A stretch of 64,000 nt of DNA from JAHDHW01 sp965277415 (GCA_965277415.1 CBDICS010000070.1:86914-150913); one strand, 5' to 3'; positions 17,898-27,678 are shown, counted from the first letter of the stretch. Numbers and translations: made by a program. The notes: generated from the sequence alone by a model not told the origin.

Positions 17898-20093
17898 ATG
17901 AGTAGACGTTTCCCTTTTTATCGACAGCTAGACCAAATGGATTGTGGGCCTACCTGTCTACGTATGGTCGCTAAGCATTATGGGAAAGACTACAGTTTAC
18001 AATCTCTCCGCGAAAAATGTCATATTGATAGAGAAGGGGTGTCTCTTCTTGGGATTACTGAAGCTGCGGAGACTATTGGGATGCGGACTCTAGTCATAAA
18101 AATCCCTTTTGAGAGTGAGGCTGATGATGAACCTTCTCTTCAAGATGTTCCTTATCCTTGTATTGTTCATTGGGAGCAAAGGCATTTTGTAGTAGTATAT
18201 AAAGCCAATAAGAAACATGTTTGGGTGGCTGATCCTGGGAAGAGTAAGATGAAAATGTCAAGAAAAGCATTTGAGAAAGGATGGCTTAGTGACGGAAATA
18301 AGGGAATTGCTCTTTTATTAGAACCTGCTCCAGATTTTTATGAAGAAGAGGGAGAAACGATTAAAAAAGTAGGGATTGGTTTCTTATTTAAATATTTTCG
18401 ACCTTATAAAAGGCTGATTTTTCAACTTATTCTTGGACTGTTACTTGGAAGCTTATTCCAATTAATCTTTCCTTTTTTGACTCAGGCTATAGTTGATATT
18501 GGTATTGAAAACCAAGACATTGACTTTATTTATTTAATCTTGATGGCTCAGTTGATGTTGTTTTTTAGCCAAACGGCGGTCAACTTTATTCAAAGTTGGA
18601 TACTCTTACATATCGGTACTCGAATCAATATCAGTATTTTGTCAGATTTTTTGATTAAACTGATGAAACTTCCAATAGCATTTTTTGATTCTAAAATGAT
18701 TGGTGATTTACTGCAAAGAGTATATGATCATGAACGGATAAAAACCTTTTTGACTACTTCGACTTTACTAACACTTTTTTCTTTTTTCAACTTTATTATT
18801 TTTGGAGTAGTCTTATTTATTTATAATGCTTATATCTTTTTGATTTTTTTTATAGCAAGTATTCTTTATTTAATTTGGATTAGCATATTTCTTAAAAAAC
18901 GGAAAGTTATAGATTATCAAAACTTTGAGCAACTGTCAGAGAATCGTAGTGCCTTGATAGAATTAGTTCAGGGTATGCAGGAGATTAAACTTCAAAATAG
19001 TGAACGAAGGCGTCGATGGCAATGGATGTATATTCAAGCTCGTATATTTAGAGTAAATATTCGAGCGCTAGCAATCTCTCAGTATCAGGATGCGGGCGCG
19101 GGATTTATTACCCAATTGAAAGATATTTTAATTTCATTTATTGCCGCAAAAGCCGTGATTGATGGTCAAATGACTTTGGGGATGATGCTCGCGGTCCAGT
19201 ATATTATCGGCCAACTTAATGCCCCTCTACAACAAATGATTGCTTTTGTAAGGAGTTTACAAGATGCAGAAATTAGTTTGGAGAGACTAGGTGAAATACA
19301 TGATAAAGAGGATGAGGAGAATTTTAATGAGCCTAAACTAGAAGAGATTCCAGAGAATGCAAATATAAAATTTGAAAATGTAAGCTTCCAATATAATAAG
19401 CTTTCTGATATGGTCTTGGAAGATATAGATTTAGTGATTCCTAAAGGGAAAGTTACTGCTATCGTAGGGACTAGTGGAAGTGGAAAAACGACCTTGGTTA
19501 AACTAATGTTGGGTTTTTATTTGCCAACCAAAGGAACAATCCGAGTGGGAAGTACAGCGCTTGAAAATATTAGCAAAAGATTGTGGCGTTCAAAGTGCGG
19601 TGCAGTAATGCAGGATGGCTATATTTTTTCAGATACAATCGCTAATAACATATCTGAAAGTGAAGGTGTAGTTGACAAGACAAAACTACTTAAGGCTGTT
19701 AAAACTGCGAATATTCAAGAATTTGTGGAGACTCTACCACTGCATTATAATTCAATGATTGGCTCACGCGGGAATGGGATAAGCCAAGGACAAAAACAAC
19801 GATTACTAATTGCAAGAGCTGTGTATAAAAATCCGCAATTCTTGTTCTTTGACGAGGCTACTAATGCCTTAGATGCAAGAAATGAACGTGTAATAATGGA
19901 GAATATGGATGAGTTCTTTAAGGGAAGAACTGTTGTTGTTGTTGCACATAGGCTAAGTACAGTGAAAAATGCAGATCAGATCATTGTGATAGAGAAGGGC
20001 GATATTGTAGAGCAGGGAACACATGAAGAGTTGGTGGCATTAAAAGGCTCCTATTTTCATTTAGTTAAAGATCAATTAGAGTTAGGTAATTAA
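17898..20093 (+). CDS. Peptidase C39-containing ABC exporter (bacteriocin/peptide type)
   Basis: The protein has 731 aa. The N-terminal C39 peptidase shows a full triad: Cys16 in MDCGPTC, His96 in QRHFVVVY and Asp112 in VADPGK, so it should cleave leaders of double-glycine type. Membrane helices occupy about 165-430. The ATPase follows with Walker A GTSGSGKTTL, signature GISQGQKQRLLIARA (degenerate from LSGGQ), Walker B FLFFDEATNALD and the switch VVAHRLSTV. It should export a processed peptide or small protein. It is paired with the HlyD-like gene 39 bp downstream. No precursor gene is visible next to it. Confidence 0.94.
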   Translation: MSRRFPFYRQLDQMDCGPTCLRMVAKHYGKDYSLQSLREKCHIDREGVSLLGITEAAETIGMRTLVIKIPFESEADDEPSLQDVPYPCIVHWEQRHFVVVYKANKKHVWVADPGKSKMKMSRKAFEKGWLSDGNKGIALLLEPAPDFYEEEGETIKKVGIGFLFKYFRPYKRLIFQLILGLLLGSLFQLIFPFLTQAIVDIGIENQDIDFIYLILMAQLMLFFSQTAVNFIQSWILLHIGTRINISILSDFLIKLMKLPIAFFDSKMIGDLLQRVYDHERIKTFLTTSTLLTLFSFFNFIIFGVVLFIYNAYIFLIFFIASILYLIWISIFLKKRKVIDYQNFEQLSENRSALIELVQGMQEIKLQNSERRRRWQWMYIQARIFRVNIRALAISQYQDAGAGFITQLKDILISFIAAKAVIDGQMTLGMMLAVQYIIGQLNAPLQQMIAFVRSLQDAEISLERLGEIHDKEDEENFNEPKLEEIPENANIKFENVSFQYNKLSDMVLEDIDLVIPKGKVTAIVGTSGSGKTTLVKLMLGFYLPTKGTIRVGSTALENISKRLWRSKCGAVMQDGYIFSDTIANNISESEGVVDKTKLLKAVKTANIQEFVETLPLHYNSMIGSRGNGISQGQKQRLLIARAVYKNPQFLFFDEATNALDARNERVIMENMDEFFKGRTVVVVAHRLSTVKNADQIIVIEKGDIVEQGTHEELVALKGSYFHLVKDQLELGN

Positions 20094-20132
20094 GGTTTTA
20101 TTCTTGATGCAATACTTTTTAATAAATGACTC

Positions 20133-21449
20133 ATGTCTGAAAAAAAATATATCGAGGATCCTGAACAGATTCGTCTGAATGAGGATAGAGAATTGCAACA
20201 GATACTTGGAGATCCACCAAGGCGCTTATTGCGTTGGGGCAATACTTTTATTTTTATAGGGATCATGGTGGTGTTGGCTTTAGGATGGTTAGTGAAGTAT
20301 CCCGATGTGGTCTCCGCTAAAGTCATTTTGACTACTGAAGTTCCGCCGATTCGTGTCTTTGCAGAAACATCAGGAAAGCTAAGCATCTTTAGGTTTAATA
20401 ATAATGATAAAGTTGAAAAGGGGGAGATTTTAGCAATATTAGATAATCCGGCAAACTGGAAAGATGTCCAAGTATTAGATTCATTTTTGTTAGGTCTTCA
20501 AAATGTTATTTCTGATCCTCAAGAGATAGAAAAAATAGAAATACCAAGAAATCTTCAATTAGGAAATTTACAAAACAACTATGCTGTCTTTTCTAAAAAT
20601 GTTGATGAGCATCTATTCTTTTTAAAAAATAATAACACTGCTTCAAGGGTGAAAAATTTAAAACAACAGATTAAAAAATTAGAGCGTTTAGAGCAGTCTT
20701 TAAAAAAACAAATTGAAACAGTAAAGGAAGTAGTCCGTCTATCACAAAGAGAAATTGATAGAAATATTGAATTGAAAAAGATTGGAGGCGTTACTGAAAC
20801 AGAAATAGAAAAGGCGGAAACAGAAACTCTACGTAATAAAAGACAAGTCGAAGCTTTAGATAACGAGATTATTAACAATAGACTTCAAATTGAAAGAACG
20901 AGGATGCAGATACTAGAGAATAAACAAAATTATGTTGATAATCAGTCTTCAGGATTGTTTTTAATTCAAGAAGAAATTCAAAAAATCCAAAGCGAAATTG
21001 ACAATTGGGAAAAAGCATTTCTTATCAAAGCACCTATCTCAGGCCAGATCTCTCTGACAAAATTCAGAAGTGATCAACAATTTATTAATAGAAATGAATT
21101 ACTGCTAACCATTGTTCCTGAAACACCTAGCCAGATTATTGCCAAAGGGACTTTGCCTCTTTTTGGATCAGGAAAAGTTAAGTCTGGTATGCGTGCTAAT
21201 ATCAGATTGGATGCTTACCCTTATCAGGAATTTGGAAGTATACAATCTAAAGTAAACCATGTATCGCTAGTACCAGAAGGAGAGGGCTTTCTAGTAGAAC
21301 TTAGTGTACCTCAGCCTTTAGTAACTTCTTATGAGCAGAATATTACTTTCCAACAAGAGATGCAAGGTAGGGTAAATATCATTACAGAAAATCGACGTAT
21401 CCTTGAACGAGTATTTGATCGAATTTTGAGTATTATTCGGAATGAGTAG
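20133..21449 (+). CDS. HlyD-family membrane fusion protein
   Basis: The protein has 438 aa. One N-terminal membrane helix (FIFIGIMVVLALGWLVKYP) is followed by a split lipoyl/barrel-sandwich domain (RVFAETSGKLSIFRFNNND and, after the coil, FLIKAPISGQISL). A long coiled-coil hairpin lies at about residues 165-285 (KQQIKKLERLEQSLKKQIET), and a beta-barrel end follows. It connects the ABC exporter to an outer-membrane channel, which is not encoded here. It ends 3 bp from the convergent membrane glycosyltransferase gene. Confidence 0.92.
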   Translation: MSEKKYIEDPEQIRLNEDRELQQILGDPPRRLLRWGNTFIFIGIMVVLALGWLVKYPDVVSAKVILTTEVPPIRVFAETSGKLSIFRFNNNDKVEKGEILAILDNPANWKDVQVLDSFLLGLQNVISDPQEIEKIEIPRNLQLGNLQNNYAVFSKNVDEHLFFLKNNNTASRVKNLKQQIKKLERLEQSLKKQIETVKEVVRLSQREIDRNIELKKIGGVTETEIEKAETETLRNKRQVEALDNEIINNRLQIERTRMQILENKQNYVDNQSSGLFLIQEEIQKIQSEIDNWEKAFLIKAPISGQISLTKFRSDQQFINRNELLLTIVPETPSQIIAKGTLPLFGSGKVKSGMRANIRLDAYPYQEFGSIQSKVNHVSLVPEGEGFLVELSVPQPLVTSYEQNITFQQEMQGRVNIITENRRILERVFDRILSIIRNE

Positions 21450-21452
21450 AAT

Positions 21453-22784
21453 TTAAGTTTCGTCCCTTATCAGTTGTGGTTTCTGAAAGAATAATTCATA
21501 TCCTAGGTATCCAAATACTATTAGGTATTCTAATCCTACCAGCCACAAATTTTCAAAATACTCAGCATAGCTATAATTCATATAGCTGAGCATAATTAGA
21601 CCAGACCAAATTATGGGAAACCTAAATCGGGTAAATAGACAGAGTACTAAAGGCATCGCTAAATACCATGGGTGAATCGTTGTTGCTAAAAATAAATAAG
21701 TGCAAATAGCAAAGAGGAATGCAGCGAAAATAGATTGATAATCCGTATGCCGCTCTTTAAACGCTTTATAACAAATACTCAATAATACTAAGAGTGCTAA
21801 AAAAGGGCCTAAAACTTGAATCATGTTATACCCCTTGACTAATGTACCTATCCATCTTGCTAAATAATAAACACTTGCATTGAATTCAAATTTTTGAAAA
21901 TACAAATCCAAACTATTCGAAAAGTTATTTATAAAAGTCAAATTCAATAAAGGAGAAAAACATATTAAAAGTGTAATACCTAAGATTAAAAAATATTGAA
22001 TGCTTTTTTTCCAACCTATCCGCTTGATTAATAAAGGAAGAAACATTAATGGCAATAACTTAGAGACAATAGATAAGGCAAATGCTATAGCAGAAAGTAC
22101 ATTCTTTTGCTTGATTAATAAGCAAATTGATAAAAGTAAAAAGAAAATCATGGCTCCTTCAAAATGTAAATTACCCGTGATCTCTAAAATGATTAATGGG
22201 TTTAGTACATAGATGAGCACATTCTTGAATGGAAGATTAAAGTGTTTAAGTAATTTTATTATAATCAAAATAGAGCCACACTCAAATAAAAACATGATTG
22301 TTTTCATCGTTAAAGCACAAGCATAATAATTGTCTGGTGAAACCCAACAAGCGAATGAAAAAATAGCCTGACTGACTGGAGGATAAATAGTATAGTAAGC
22401 GGGAGAATTTAGATTTTTAAATAAGTCTGGAGTAATACCCGATACGACATTTTCATCTTCCAAAAAATAACTGGGTAAATGATTGAATGGATTGATTCCA
22501 TTATTAATCAATCGGCCATCCCAAATAAAACGATAAATATCATCAGATAGATTAGGAAAGGCAAATATTAATATAAATCTAAGTAAAAGGCCTAAGCCCA
22601 CGAAGTACCAAATGTCTTGTTCTGTTTTAAAAAAACGAAAACAGAAAATATATAAAATGAAAAAAACGGCGTAGTAAGTAATGAGCAGTTCGAAATCTGA
22701 TTGCCTAATCGTATACCCCAATAAATAGGTCAAAATAATTAGCACAGAAGCAATAATCAAGCGTAATGCTACAGAACTATTCAT
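21453..22784 (-). CDS. Polytopic membrane glycosyltransferase (GT-C type, mannosyltransferase-like)
   Basis: The protein has 443 aa and about a dozen membrane spans. The first lumenal loop has the acidic pair in FPNLSDDIYRFIWDGRL, and NPFNHLP follows; this is the pattern of lipid-phosphate-sugar-dependent GT-C enzymes. KLLPLMFLPLLIKR and TTIHPWYLAMPLVLC are further conserved-looking blocks. It probably uses polyprenyl-phosphate mannose or glucose, perhaps made by the GT2 gene two places upstream. It is the third gene of a tight operon (9 bp from the previous gene). Confidence 0.75.
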   Translation of the reverse strand: MNSSVALRLIIASVLIILTYLLGYTIRQSDFELLITYYAVFFILYIFCFRFFKTEQDIWYFVGLGLLLRFILIFAFPNLSDDIYRFIWDGRLINNGINPFNHLPSYFLEDENVVSGITPDLFKNLNSPAYYTIYPPVSQAIFSFACWVSPDNYYACALTMKTIMFLFECGSILIIIKLLKHFNLPFKNVLIYVLNPLIILEITGNLHFEGAMIFFLLLSICLLIKQKNVLSAIAFALSIVSKLLPLMFLPLLIKRIGWKKSIQYFLILGITLLICFSPLLNLTFINNFSNSLDLYFQKFEFNASVYYLARWIGTLVKGYNMIQVLGPFLALLVLLSICYKAFKERHTDYQSIFAAFLFAICTYLFLATTIHPWYLAMPLVLCLFTRFRFPIIWSGLIMLSYMNYSYAEYFENLWLVGLEYLIVFGYLGYELFFQKPQLIRDET

Positions 22785-22793
22785 AAGCCTATA

Positions 22794-24281
22794 TTACTTC
22801 ATCGCCCAGTGTCTCACGGAATAAAAGCAAATCGAACCAAATCCAATCATTAACATTCCATGAAAAAGTAAAAATGACCAATCTTGAAGATAAATGCCTC
22901 CAAGGATACCAAATAAAAAGTACACAGCCAACATACCTTCAAAGATTGTAGTCCAAGGCAAACGCTTCGCTAAATAATTTTGCTTTTTAAAACTATCTTT
23001 TATTCCTTGAATATTAAATTTAGGTGTACGAATAAATGGTGATTTTTTACCAATATACCCTTGAATAACGGCGACTGTATTATGTAAAGATAATCCCATG
23101 GATAAAGCCAAAAATAGAGGGAATAAGAAAATGAATTTAAAGAGCATCTTGGGATAAGATTGTTGCTCCAACTCTGCTTGAACATTTGCTACATAATATA
23201 CCGCAATGACGGAGAGTAAGCTTACAAGAAAATATTTAAAAATACCAGAACTTAGTCCCAGTACTGGAAGTGCAAAGAGTGTAGGCACACTAAATAATCC
23301 CATAATAAAAACAAAAAGGAAAACACTGCTAGACATCAAATGACTAGTAGAATGCAATTTTTGCCAAAAACTTAAATTAGATTTCCAAACGGTAGGCAAT
23401 AACTTTCGAGCATTTTCTGCACCACCTTTCATCCATCGAAACTGTTGAGACTTCAATCCATTCATCTCTGCTGGCAATTCAGCAGGAGAACCAAATTTTT
23501 CCAAGTATGTTATCTGCCAGCCTTTGAGTTGTGCTCTATAACTTAAATCTAAATCTTCTGTCAAGGTATCAGCTTCCCAACCACCCGCATCTTCGATAGT
23601 TTCTCTTCTCCATACACCTGCCGTTCCATTAAATTGTAAAAGGCAATTACCAGCTTTCCTGCCTAATTGTTCAATCGTAAAATGCACATTGAGTTGCATG
23701 GCTTGAAGCCTGGTAAGCATACTATAGTCACGATTGATATGTTCCCAGCGCGTTTGAACGACGCCTACTTTTTTATCTTGAAAATAGGGTATAGTAGTCA
23801 ACAAGAAGTCTTCTCTTGGCAAGAAATCAGCATCGAAAATAGCAATAAACTCTCCTTTTGCATGTGCCATACCTTCTTTTAAAGCACCAGCCTTATACCC
23901 TTTTCGATCTACGCGATGAAAGAAGTCTATATTAAATCCTTGGGCTTTATATTCTTTCACCTTTCTTTTAGAAATCTCCACCGTTTCATCTGTAGAGTCA
24001 TCGAGAATGTGGATTTCAAAACGATCTTTAGGATAATCGACTTTTACAATCTGGTCAACTAATCGGTCTACCACATACATTTCATTAAAAACAGGAAGTT
24101 GGATGGTTACAAATGGAAGGTCGCTCTTCATGCTCGCTTTCAAATATTCTTTATGCCCATTCTTCCAGTAAAAACGTTTATAGTGATACAATAAGTGTAG
24201 CTGTAATAAGCAGTATATCATGATATAGCTTAGTGCTATGATATAAATAACTAAGACGATGTATGCGACAATTGATGCCAT
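22794..24281 (-). CDS. Cellulose-synthase-like processive glycosyltransferase (GT2)
   Basis: The protein has 495 aa. An N-terminal membrane span (residues 5-30) precedes the GT-A domain with VTIQLPVFNE, IHILDDSTDETV, AIFDADFLP (DxD) and TEDLDLSYRA (TED). The QxxRW motif is present as QQFRWMKGG. Several C-terminal spans follow. These signatures indicate a beta-glycan or glycolipid synthase of the cellulose/glucomannan synthase-like group. No PilZ or BcsB partner is nearby. It is the middle gene of the three-glycosyltransferase operon. Confidence 0.88.
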   Translation of the reverse strand: MASIVAYIVLVIYIIALSYIMIYCLLQLHLLYHYKRFYWKNGHKEYLKASMKSDLPFVTIQLPVFNEMYVVDRLVDQIVKVDYPKDRFEIHILDDSTDETVEISKRKVKEYKAQGFNIDFFHRVDRKGYKAGALKEGMAHAKGEFIAIFDADFLPREDFLLTTIPYFQDKKVGVVQTRWEHINRDYSMLTRLQAMQLNVHFTIEQLGRKAGNCLLQFNGTAGVWRRETIEDAGGWEADTLTEDLDLSYRAQLKGWQITYLEKFGSPAELPAEMNGLKSQQFRWMKGGAENARKLLPTVWKSNLSFWQKLHSTSHLMSSSVFLFVFIMGLFSVPTLFALPVLGLSSGIFKYFLVSLLSVIAVYYVANVQAELEQQSYPKMLFKFIFLFPLFLALSMGLSLHNTVAVIQGYIGKKSPFIRTPKFNIQGIKDSFKKQNYLAKRLPWTTIFEGMLAVYFLFGILGGIYLQDWSFLLFHGMLMIGFGSICFYSVRHWAMK

Positions 24282-24295
24282 TATTATGGTGTAAT

Positions 24296-24994
24296 TTATA
24301 ATAATTTAAAAATAGTCCAAATTATTTTGTGCCCGGCCAAAATGGTTCCTTTGAGCGTACCAGAAACTTTTGAAACGCCAATTCGTTTTCTGTAAGTCAC
24401 GGCTACTTCAGTACATTTTAGCTTATACTTAGCAGCTTTAACTTGCATTTCAACAGTCCAGCCAAAATCTGGATCTTTCATATTAATTTCGATTAATTTA
24501 TCGTAACGAATCGCCCGAAAAGGGCCAAGGTCAGTAAAATTATATCGATAAAACAAACGGATTAAATTTGTAGCCAACCAGTTGCCAAAAATTTGTTGAG
24601 GCATCATCGCGCCAGTCTCCAAATTTCCAATCGCTCTTGACCCAATGACTAAGTCCATATTATTTTCAATAATGGGCTTGATTAGTAAGGGCATTTCTTC
24701 AGGATGATCTGAATAATCACCATCCAAAAATACAACGATATCCGGCTGTTCTTCTTTTGATTTTTCTTTTAGGTACTCTATGCCTTTCAAACAGGCACTT
24801 CCATACCCTTTTTGGGGTTGATCCAAGACAATAGCGCCATTCTGAGCGGCAATAGTAGCTGTATTATCTGTACTTGCATTATTACATACTAAAATATGTC
24901 TTACCAAACCCTTAGAAATATCTCTAAGGACATTTCCAATTGATTCTTCCTCATTATATGCAGGAATAATAACATCGATTACTGGTTTTGACAT
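24296..24994 (-). CDS. Family 2 glycosyltransferase, DPM1/polyprenyl-phosphate sugar transferase-like
   Basis: The protein has 232 aa. It starts DVIIPAYNEEESIGNVL and has NNASTDNTA, the dolichol-phosphate-mannose-synthase-like block VFLDGDYSDHPEEMP (DxD), GSRAIGN and the C-terminal FGWTVEMQVKAAK with RKRIGVSKVSGT. It lacks the two C-terminal helices of long forms, so it is likely a peripheral enzyme at the inner membrane. It could supply a lipid-linked sugar to the GT-C enzyme at 21453-22784. It is first in the operon. Confidence 0.88.
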   Translation of the reverse strand: MSKPVIDVIIPAYNEEESIGNVLRDISKGLVRHILVCNNASTDNTATIAAQNGAIVLDQPQKGYGSACLKGIEYLKEKSKEEQPDIVVFLDGDYSDHPEEMPLLIKPIIENNMDLVIGSRAIGNLETGAMMPQQIFGNWLATNLIRLFYRYNFTDLGPFRAIRYDKLIEINMKDPDFGWTVEMQVKAAKYKLKCTEVAVTYRKRIGVSKVSGTLKGTILAGHKIIWTIFKLL

Positions 24995-25243
24995 GCTATA
25001 TTATTGATCAACAAAGTTAGTATAATTAGCGGTATATCTAGTGTCTTACAGACAACAATAGATTTACTCTGTGATTTTTTTTTGAACAACTTCATTAACA
25101 AAATGAGCTGTTTTTTTAAAATTAAGGGAATTTTGACACTCTATGTTTAAAAATCCGTAGGAACATATAGAGCCTGTATAAAATTTAAACAGGCTCATAA
25201 AAAGCCTTAAAGCGCTTCATGTCCTTTTTAAGTCAAAGCTTTT

Positions 25244-25274
25244 TTAGATATAAAAAATTAATATTCTAACTTTG
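25244..25274 (+). promoter_or_regulatory. Probable promoter upstream of the beta-helix lipoprotein
   Basis: TAACTTTG at 25267-25274 matches the Bacteroidota -7 consensus exactly. The four bases 19 bp upstream are TTAG (consensus TTTG). Transcription would start near 25281, just before the leader hairpin. Confidence 0.45.
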
Positions 25275-25282
25275 CGTTTAAA

Positions 25283-25364
25283 TTTAGAGCATATTGAGCG
25301 TTTTGTCTTTGAGTGAAAAAATGACGATTGTAAGTCGATTACTGAATGCTTAAAATGCTCTAAA
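25283..25364 (+). promoter_or_regulatory. Structured 5' leader: long hairpin
   Basis: TTTAGAGCAT at 25283-25292 pairs perfectly with ATGCTCTAAA at 25355-25364. Pairing extends inwards to 18 of 21 positions. The loop holds a further small inverted pair (CGATTGTAAGTCG). It ends 30 bp before the start codon. It does not match a riboswitch I know. Confidence 0.4.
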
Positions 25365-25394
25365 GGTATTAGCCCAATAACATTAAACTATATT

Positions 25395-26873
25395 ATGTTA
25401 AAAAAATATTTATTCATTACTATTCTCGCGAGTATAATTGTTTTCTTTTCCTGTACGCCAGAGGATGATTTTATTACTTCAAATACTGCAAAATTGGAGT
25501 TTTCCCTGGATACACTAAGGTTTGATACTGTTTTTACGGAAAGAGGATCTGCTACCAGAATTTTGAAAGTCTATAATAGACATAATAAATCCATTCGAAT
25601 ATCTAATATCAGCTTAGCTAGCCCTAATTCTTCTTTTAGAATAAATGTGGATGGTATTCCAACGGCAAGTATTGAAGAGGTAGATATCGCTGCGGAGGAT
25701 AGTCTATATATTTTTGGAGAAGTAACGGTCGATCCTGATGACCCCGTATCAATTAGTCCATATGTAATTTATGATGAGATTGTTTTTGAAACGAATGGCA
25801 ATACTCAAGAGGTGAAACTAGAAGCTTGGGGGCAAAATGCCAATTATATCCCTAATCGATTCAGTTCGGATAGCCTTTCTTTAATTACATGCCCCGGAGA
25901 GTTAGTATGGGATGACCCAAAGCCATATGTGATTTTTGGAGTCTTATTTATTGATAATTGTACTTTGACGATTGCAGCTGGAACCCAAGTTCATTTTTTT
26001 GGAGGTTTAGCCAGACTTGAAGACGAAGAAGGTAATACGACTATATATAATGATGGTCTACTCTATATTTTACCAGGTGGGACGCTAAATGTAGAAGGAA
26101 CTCTTGAAGACCCTGTAGTTTTTCAAGGAGATCGTTTAGAAGAAGAATTTGAAGATATCTCTGGTCAATGGGCAGGAATTCGCTTAGCAGCAGGAAGTAG
26201 TGGTCATGTGATGGAACATGCCATCGTTAAAAATTCGATAGTTGGAGTTAGAGCAGACTCTACAGATCTAACATTGAAAAATGTTCAGTTCTTTAACACT
26301 TCTGGAAGTGGTTTAGTAAGTGTCCGATCAAATATCAAAGCTGAAAACTCCTTGTTTCATAGCAATAATGGAAATTGTGTACAGCTGGAATATGGAGGAG
26401 TACATGATTTTAAATACTGTACTTTAGCGAGCTATGGAGTAGATGCTTCTGCATTGAGAATGACAAATGTACTTTGTCTGGATCAGTTTTGTACAGAGTA
26501 TCGCGAAAACGCCTTAAATGCAAGTTTTAAAAATTCGATCATCTTTGGTTCAAGAAAAGATGAAATCTCATTATTCGAAATTCCTGATGCTGAATTTAAT
26601 TATAATTTCGAAAATTGCCTTGTTCGGATTGATGAATTAGATGATGAAATGGGGAATCATACGGATTTCTTTGATCATTGTGATCCTTGTATAAATGCGA
26701 CGACAGGAGATGTTGTCTTTTTTGATGTTGATGAAGATGATTATCATTTAGATACTTTGTCCATAGCAGAAAGACAAGCTGTACCTATTCCAACGATTCT
26801 ATTTGATCTAGATGGTGAAGAACGGGCTGCAGATTCAACGGATCTTGGATGTTTCGAATATATTTATGAGTAA
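25395..26873 (+). CDS. Lipoprotein with parallel beta-helix domain
   Basis: The protein has 492 aa. The lipoprotein signal ends in IIVFFSCTPED (Cys20). An Ig-like part follows (TRILKVYNRHNKSIRISNIS), of the kind seen before beta-helices. From about residue 190 a right-handed beta-helix is suggested by repeated short strands with Gly/Asn turns (LYILPGGTLNVEGTLEDPVV, HVMEHAIVKNSIVGVRADST, LTLKNVQFFNTSGSGLVSV). It is surface or periplasmic, with unknown function. It overlaps the epimerase gene by 8 bp (ATGAGTAA), so the two are coupled. Confidence 0.82.
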   Translation: MLKKYLFITILASIIVFFSCTPEDDFITSNTAKLEFSLDTLRFDTVFTERGSATRILKVYNRHNKSIRISNISLASPNSSFRINVDGIPTASIEEVDIAAEDSLYIFGEVTVDPDDPVSISPYVIYDEIVFETNGNTQEVKLEAWGQNANYIPNRFSSDSLSLITCPGELVWDDPKPYVIFGVLFIDNCTLTIAAGTQVHFFGGLARLEDEEGNTTIYNDGLLYILPGGTLNVEGTLEDPVVFQGDRLEEEFEDISGQWAGIRLAAGSSGHVMEHAIVKNSIVGVRADSTDLTLKNVQFFNTSGSGLVSVRSNIKAENSLFHSNNGNCVQLEYGGVHDFKYCTLASYGVDASALRMTNVLCLDQFCTEYRENALNASFKNSIIFGSRKDEISLFEIPDAEFNYNFENCLVRIDELDDEMGNHTDFFDHCDPCINATTGDVVFFDVDEDDYHLDTLSIAERQAVPIPTILFDLDGEERAADSTDLGCFEYIYE

Positions 26874-27678
26874 GGTATCTATAATTGGTTGTGGTTGGTT
26901 AGGTTTACCATTAGCAGTTTTTTTGAATGAAAAAGGATTTGAAATAAAGGGCTCCACAACATCAAAAGGTAAACTTGAAACCCTTGAAGGTCTTAATATC
27001 CAAGGTTTTTTAATAAGAGCAAATGAAGTATTGGAGGGAATCGCTCTAGATGTTTTTTTTGACAGTGAAGTTTTAATCATCAATATTCCTCCGCGTAGAC
27101 GTCGCCCAGATGTCGAAACACGACATTTCACAGAAATTAAAAATATAATAGACACTGCGATTCGTGGAAATGTAAAAAAAGTAATTTTTTGTAGTTCGAC
27201 AGGTGTTTATCCTGACCTAAATCAAATAGTAACAGAAGAAACGCCATGCGATCCATCAACAGGTTCTGCTAAAGCTTTATTAAAGATTGAAAATTACTTA
27301 AAGTCTAAAACTAGCCTTCAAAGTACTATACTTCGTTTTTCTGGTTTAGTTGGAGGTGATCGTAAGGCAGGTCGTTTTTTAGCTGGTAAAAAAGAAGTAG
27401 CTAATGGAGATGCTCCTGTAAACTTGGTTCATCGTAAAGATTGTATCCAAATTATTTACGAAATCCTTAAGCAAGAAGCCTGGAACGATGTTTTTAATGT
27501 TTGTGCGGATAAGCACCCTCTTCGAAAAGATTTTTATATACAGCAAGCTATAAAATTAGACCTTAAACCACCATCTTTTAAAACAGATGAAAAAGGCCTC
27601 TTTAAAATAGTTTCCAATGAGAAATTAAAGCGTCAATTAGCTTATAATTTTACCTTCCCTGATCCTTCTGATTTTTGA
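26866..27678 (+). CDS. NAD(P)-dependent SDR epimerase/dehydratase (YeeZ-like)
   Basis: The start is ATG 26866, giving 270 aa. The frame is open further upstream, but the Rossmann strand VSIIGCGWLGLPLA begins directly after this ATG, and the extra 18 residues would lie inside the preceding gene. The nucleotide-binding glycine motif is GCGWLG. KVIFCSSTGVYPDLN carries the Ser/Tyr region, followed by LRFSGLVGGDRKAG and NLVHRKDC. It is an atypical extended SDR like E. coli YeeZ; the substrate is unknown. Cytoplasmic. Confidence 0.87.
   Translation: MSKVSIIGCGWLGLPLAVFLNEKGFEIKGSTTSKGKLETLEGLNIQGFLIRANEVLEGIALDVFFDSEVLIINIPPRRRRPDVETRHFTEIKNIIDTAIRGNVKKVIFCSSTGVYPDLNQIVTEETPCDPSTGSAKALLKIENYLKSKTSLQSTILRFSGLVGGDRKAGRFLAGKKEVANGDAPVNLVHRKDCIQIIYEILKQEAWNDVFNVCADKHPLRKDFYIQQAIKLDLKPPSFKTDEKGLFKIVSNEKLKRQLAYNFTFPDPSDF

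Larger units (their letters stand above)
24995..25394. other. 400-bp divergent intergenic region with hairpins
   Basis: No gene is apparent. It holds a copy of the dispersed motif (TTTTTTTTGAACAACTTC at 25076-25093) and a hairpin GAGCCTGT/ACAGGCTC at 25170-25196. An AAAAAGC...GCTTTTTT pairing lies at about 25199-25246. The promoter and leader hairpin listed separately follow. Confidence 0.5.

Noticed and set aside
26812..26865. 18-residue N-terminal extension of the epimerase
   Set aside because: It would overlap the lipoprotein gene by 62 bp; the Rossmann strand starts right after ATG 26866.
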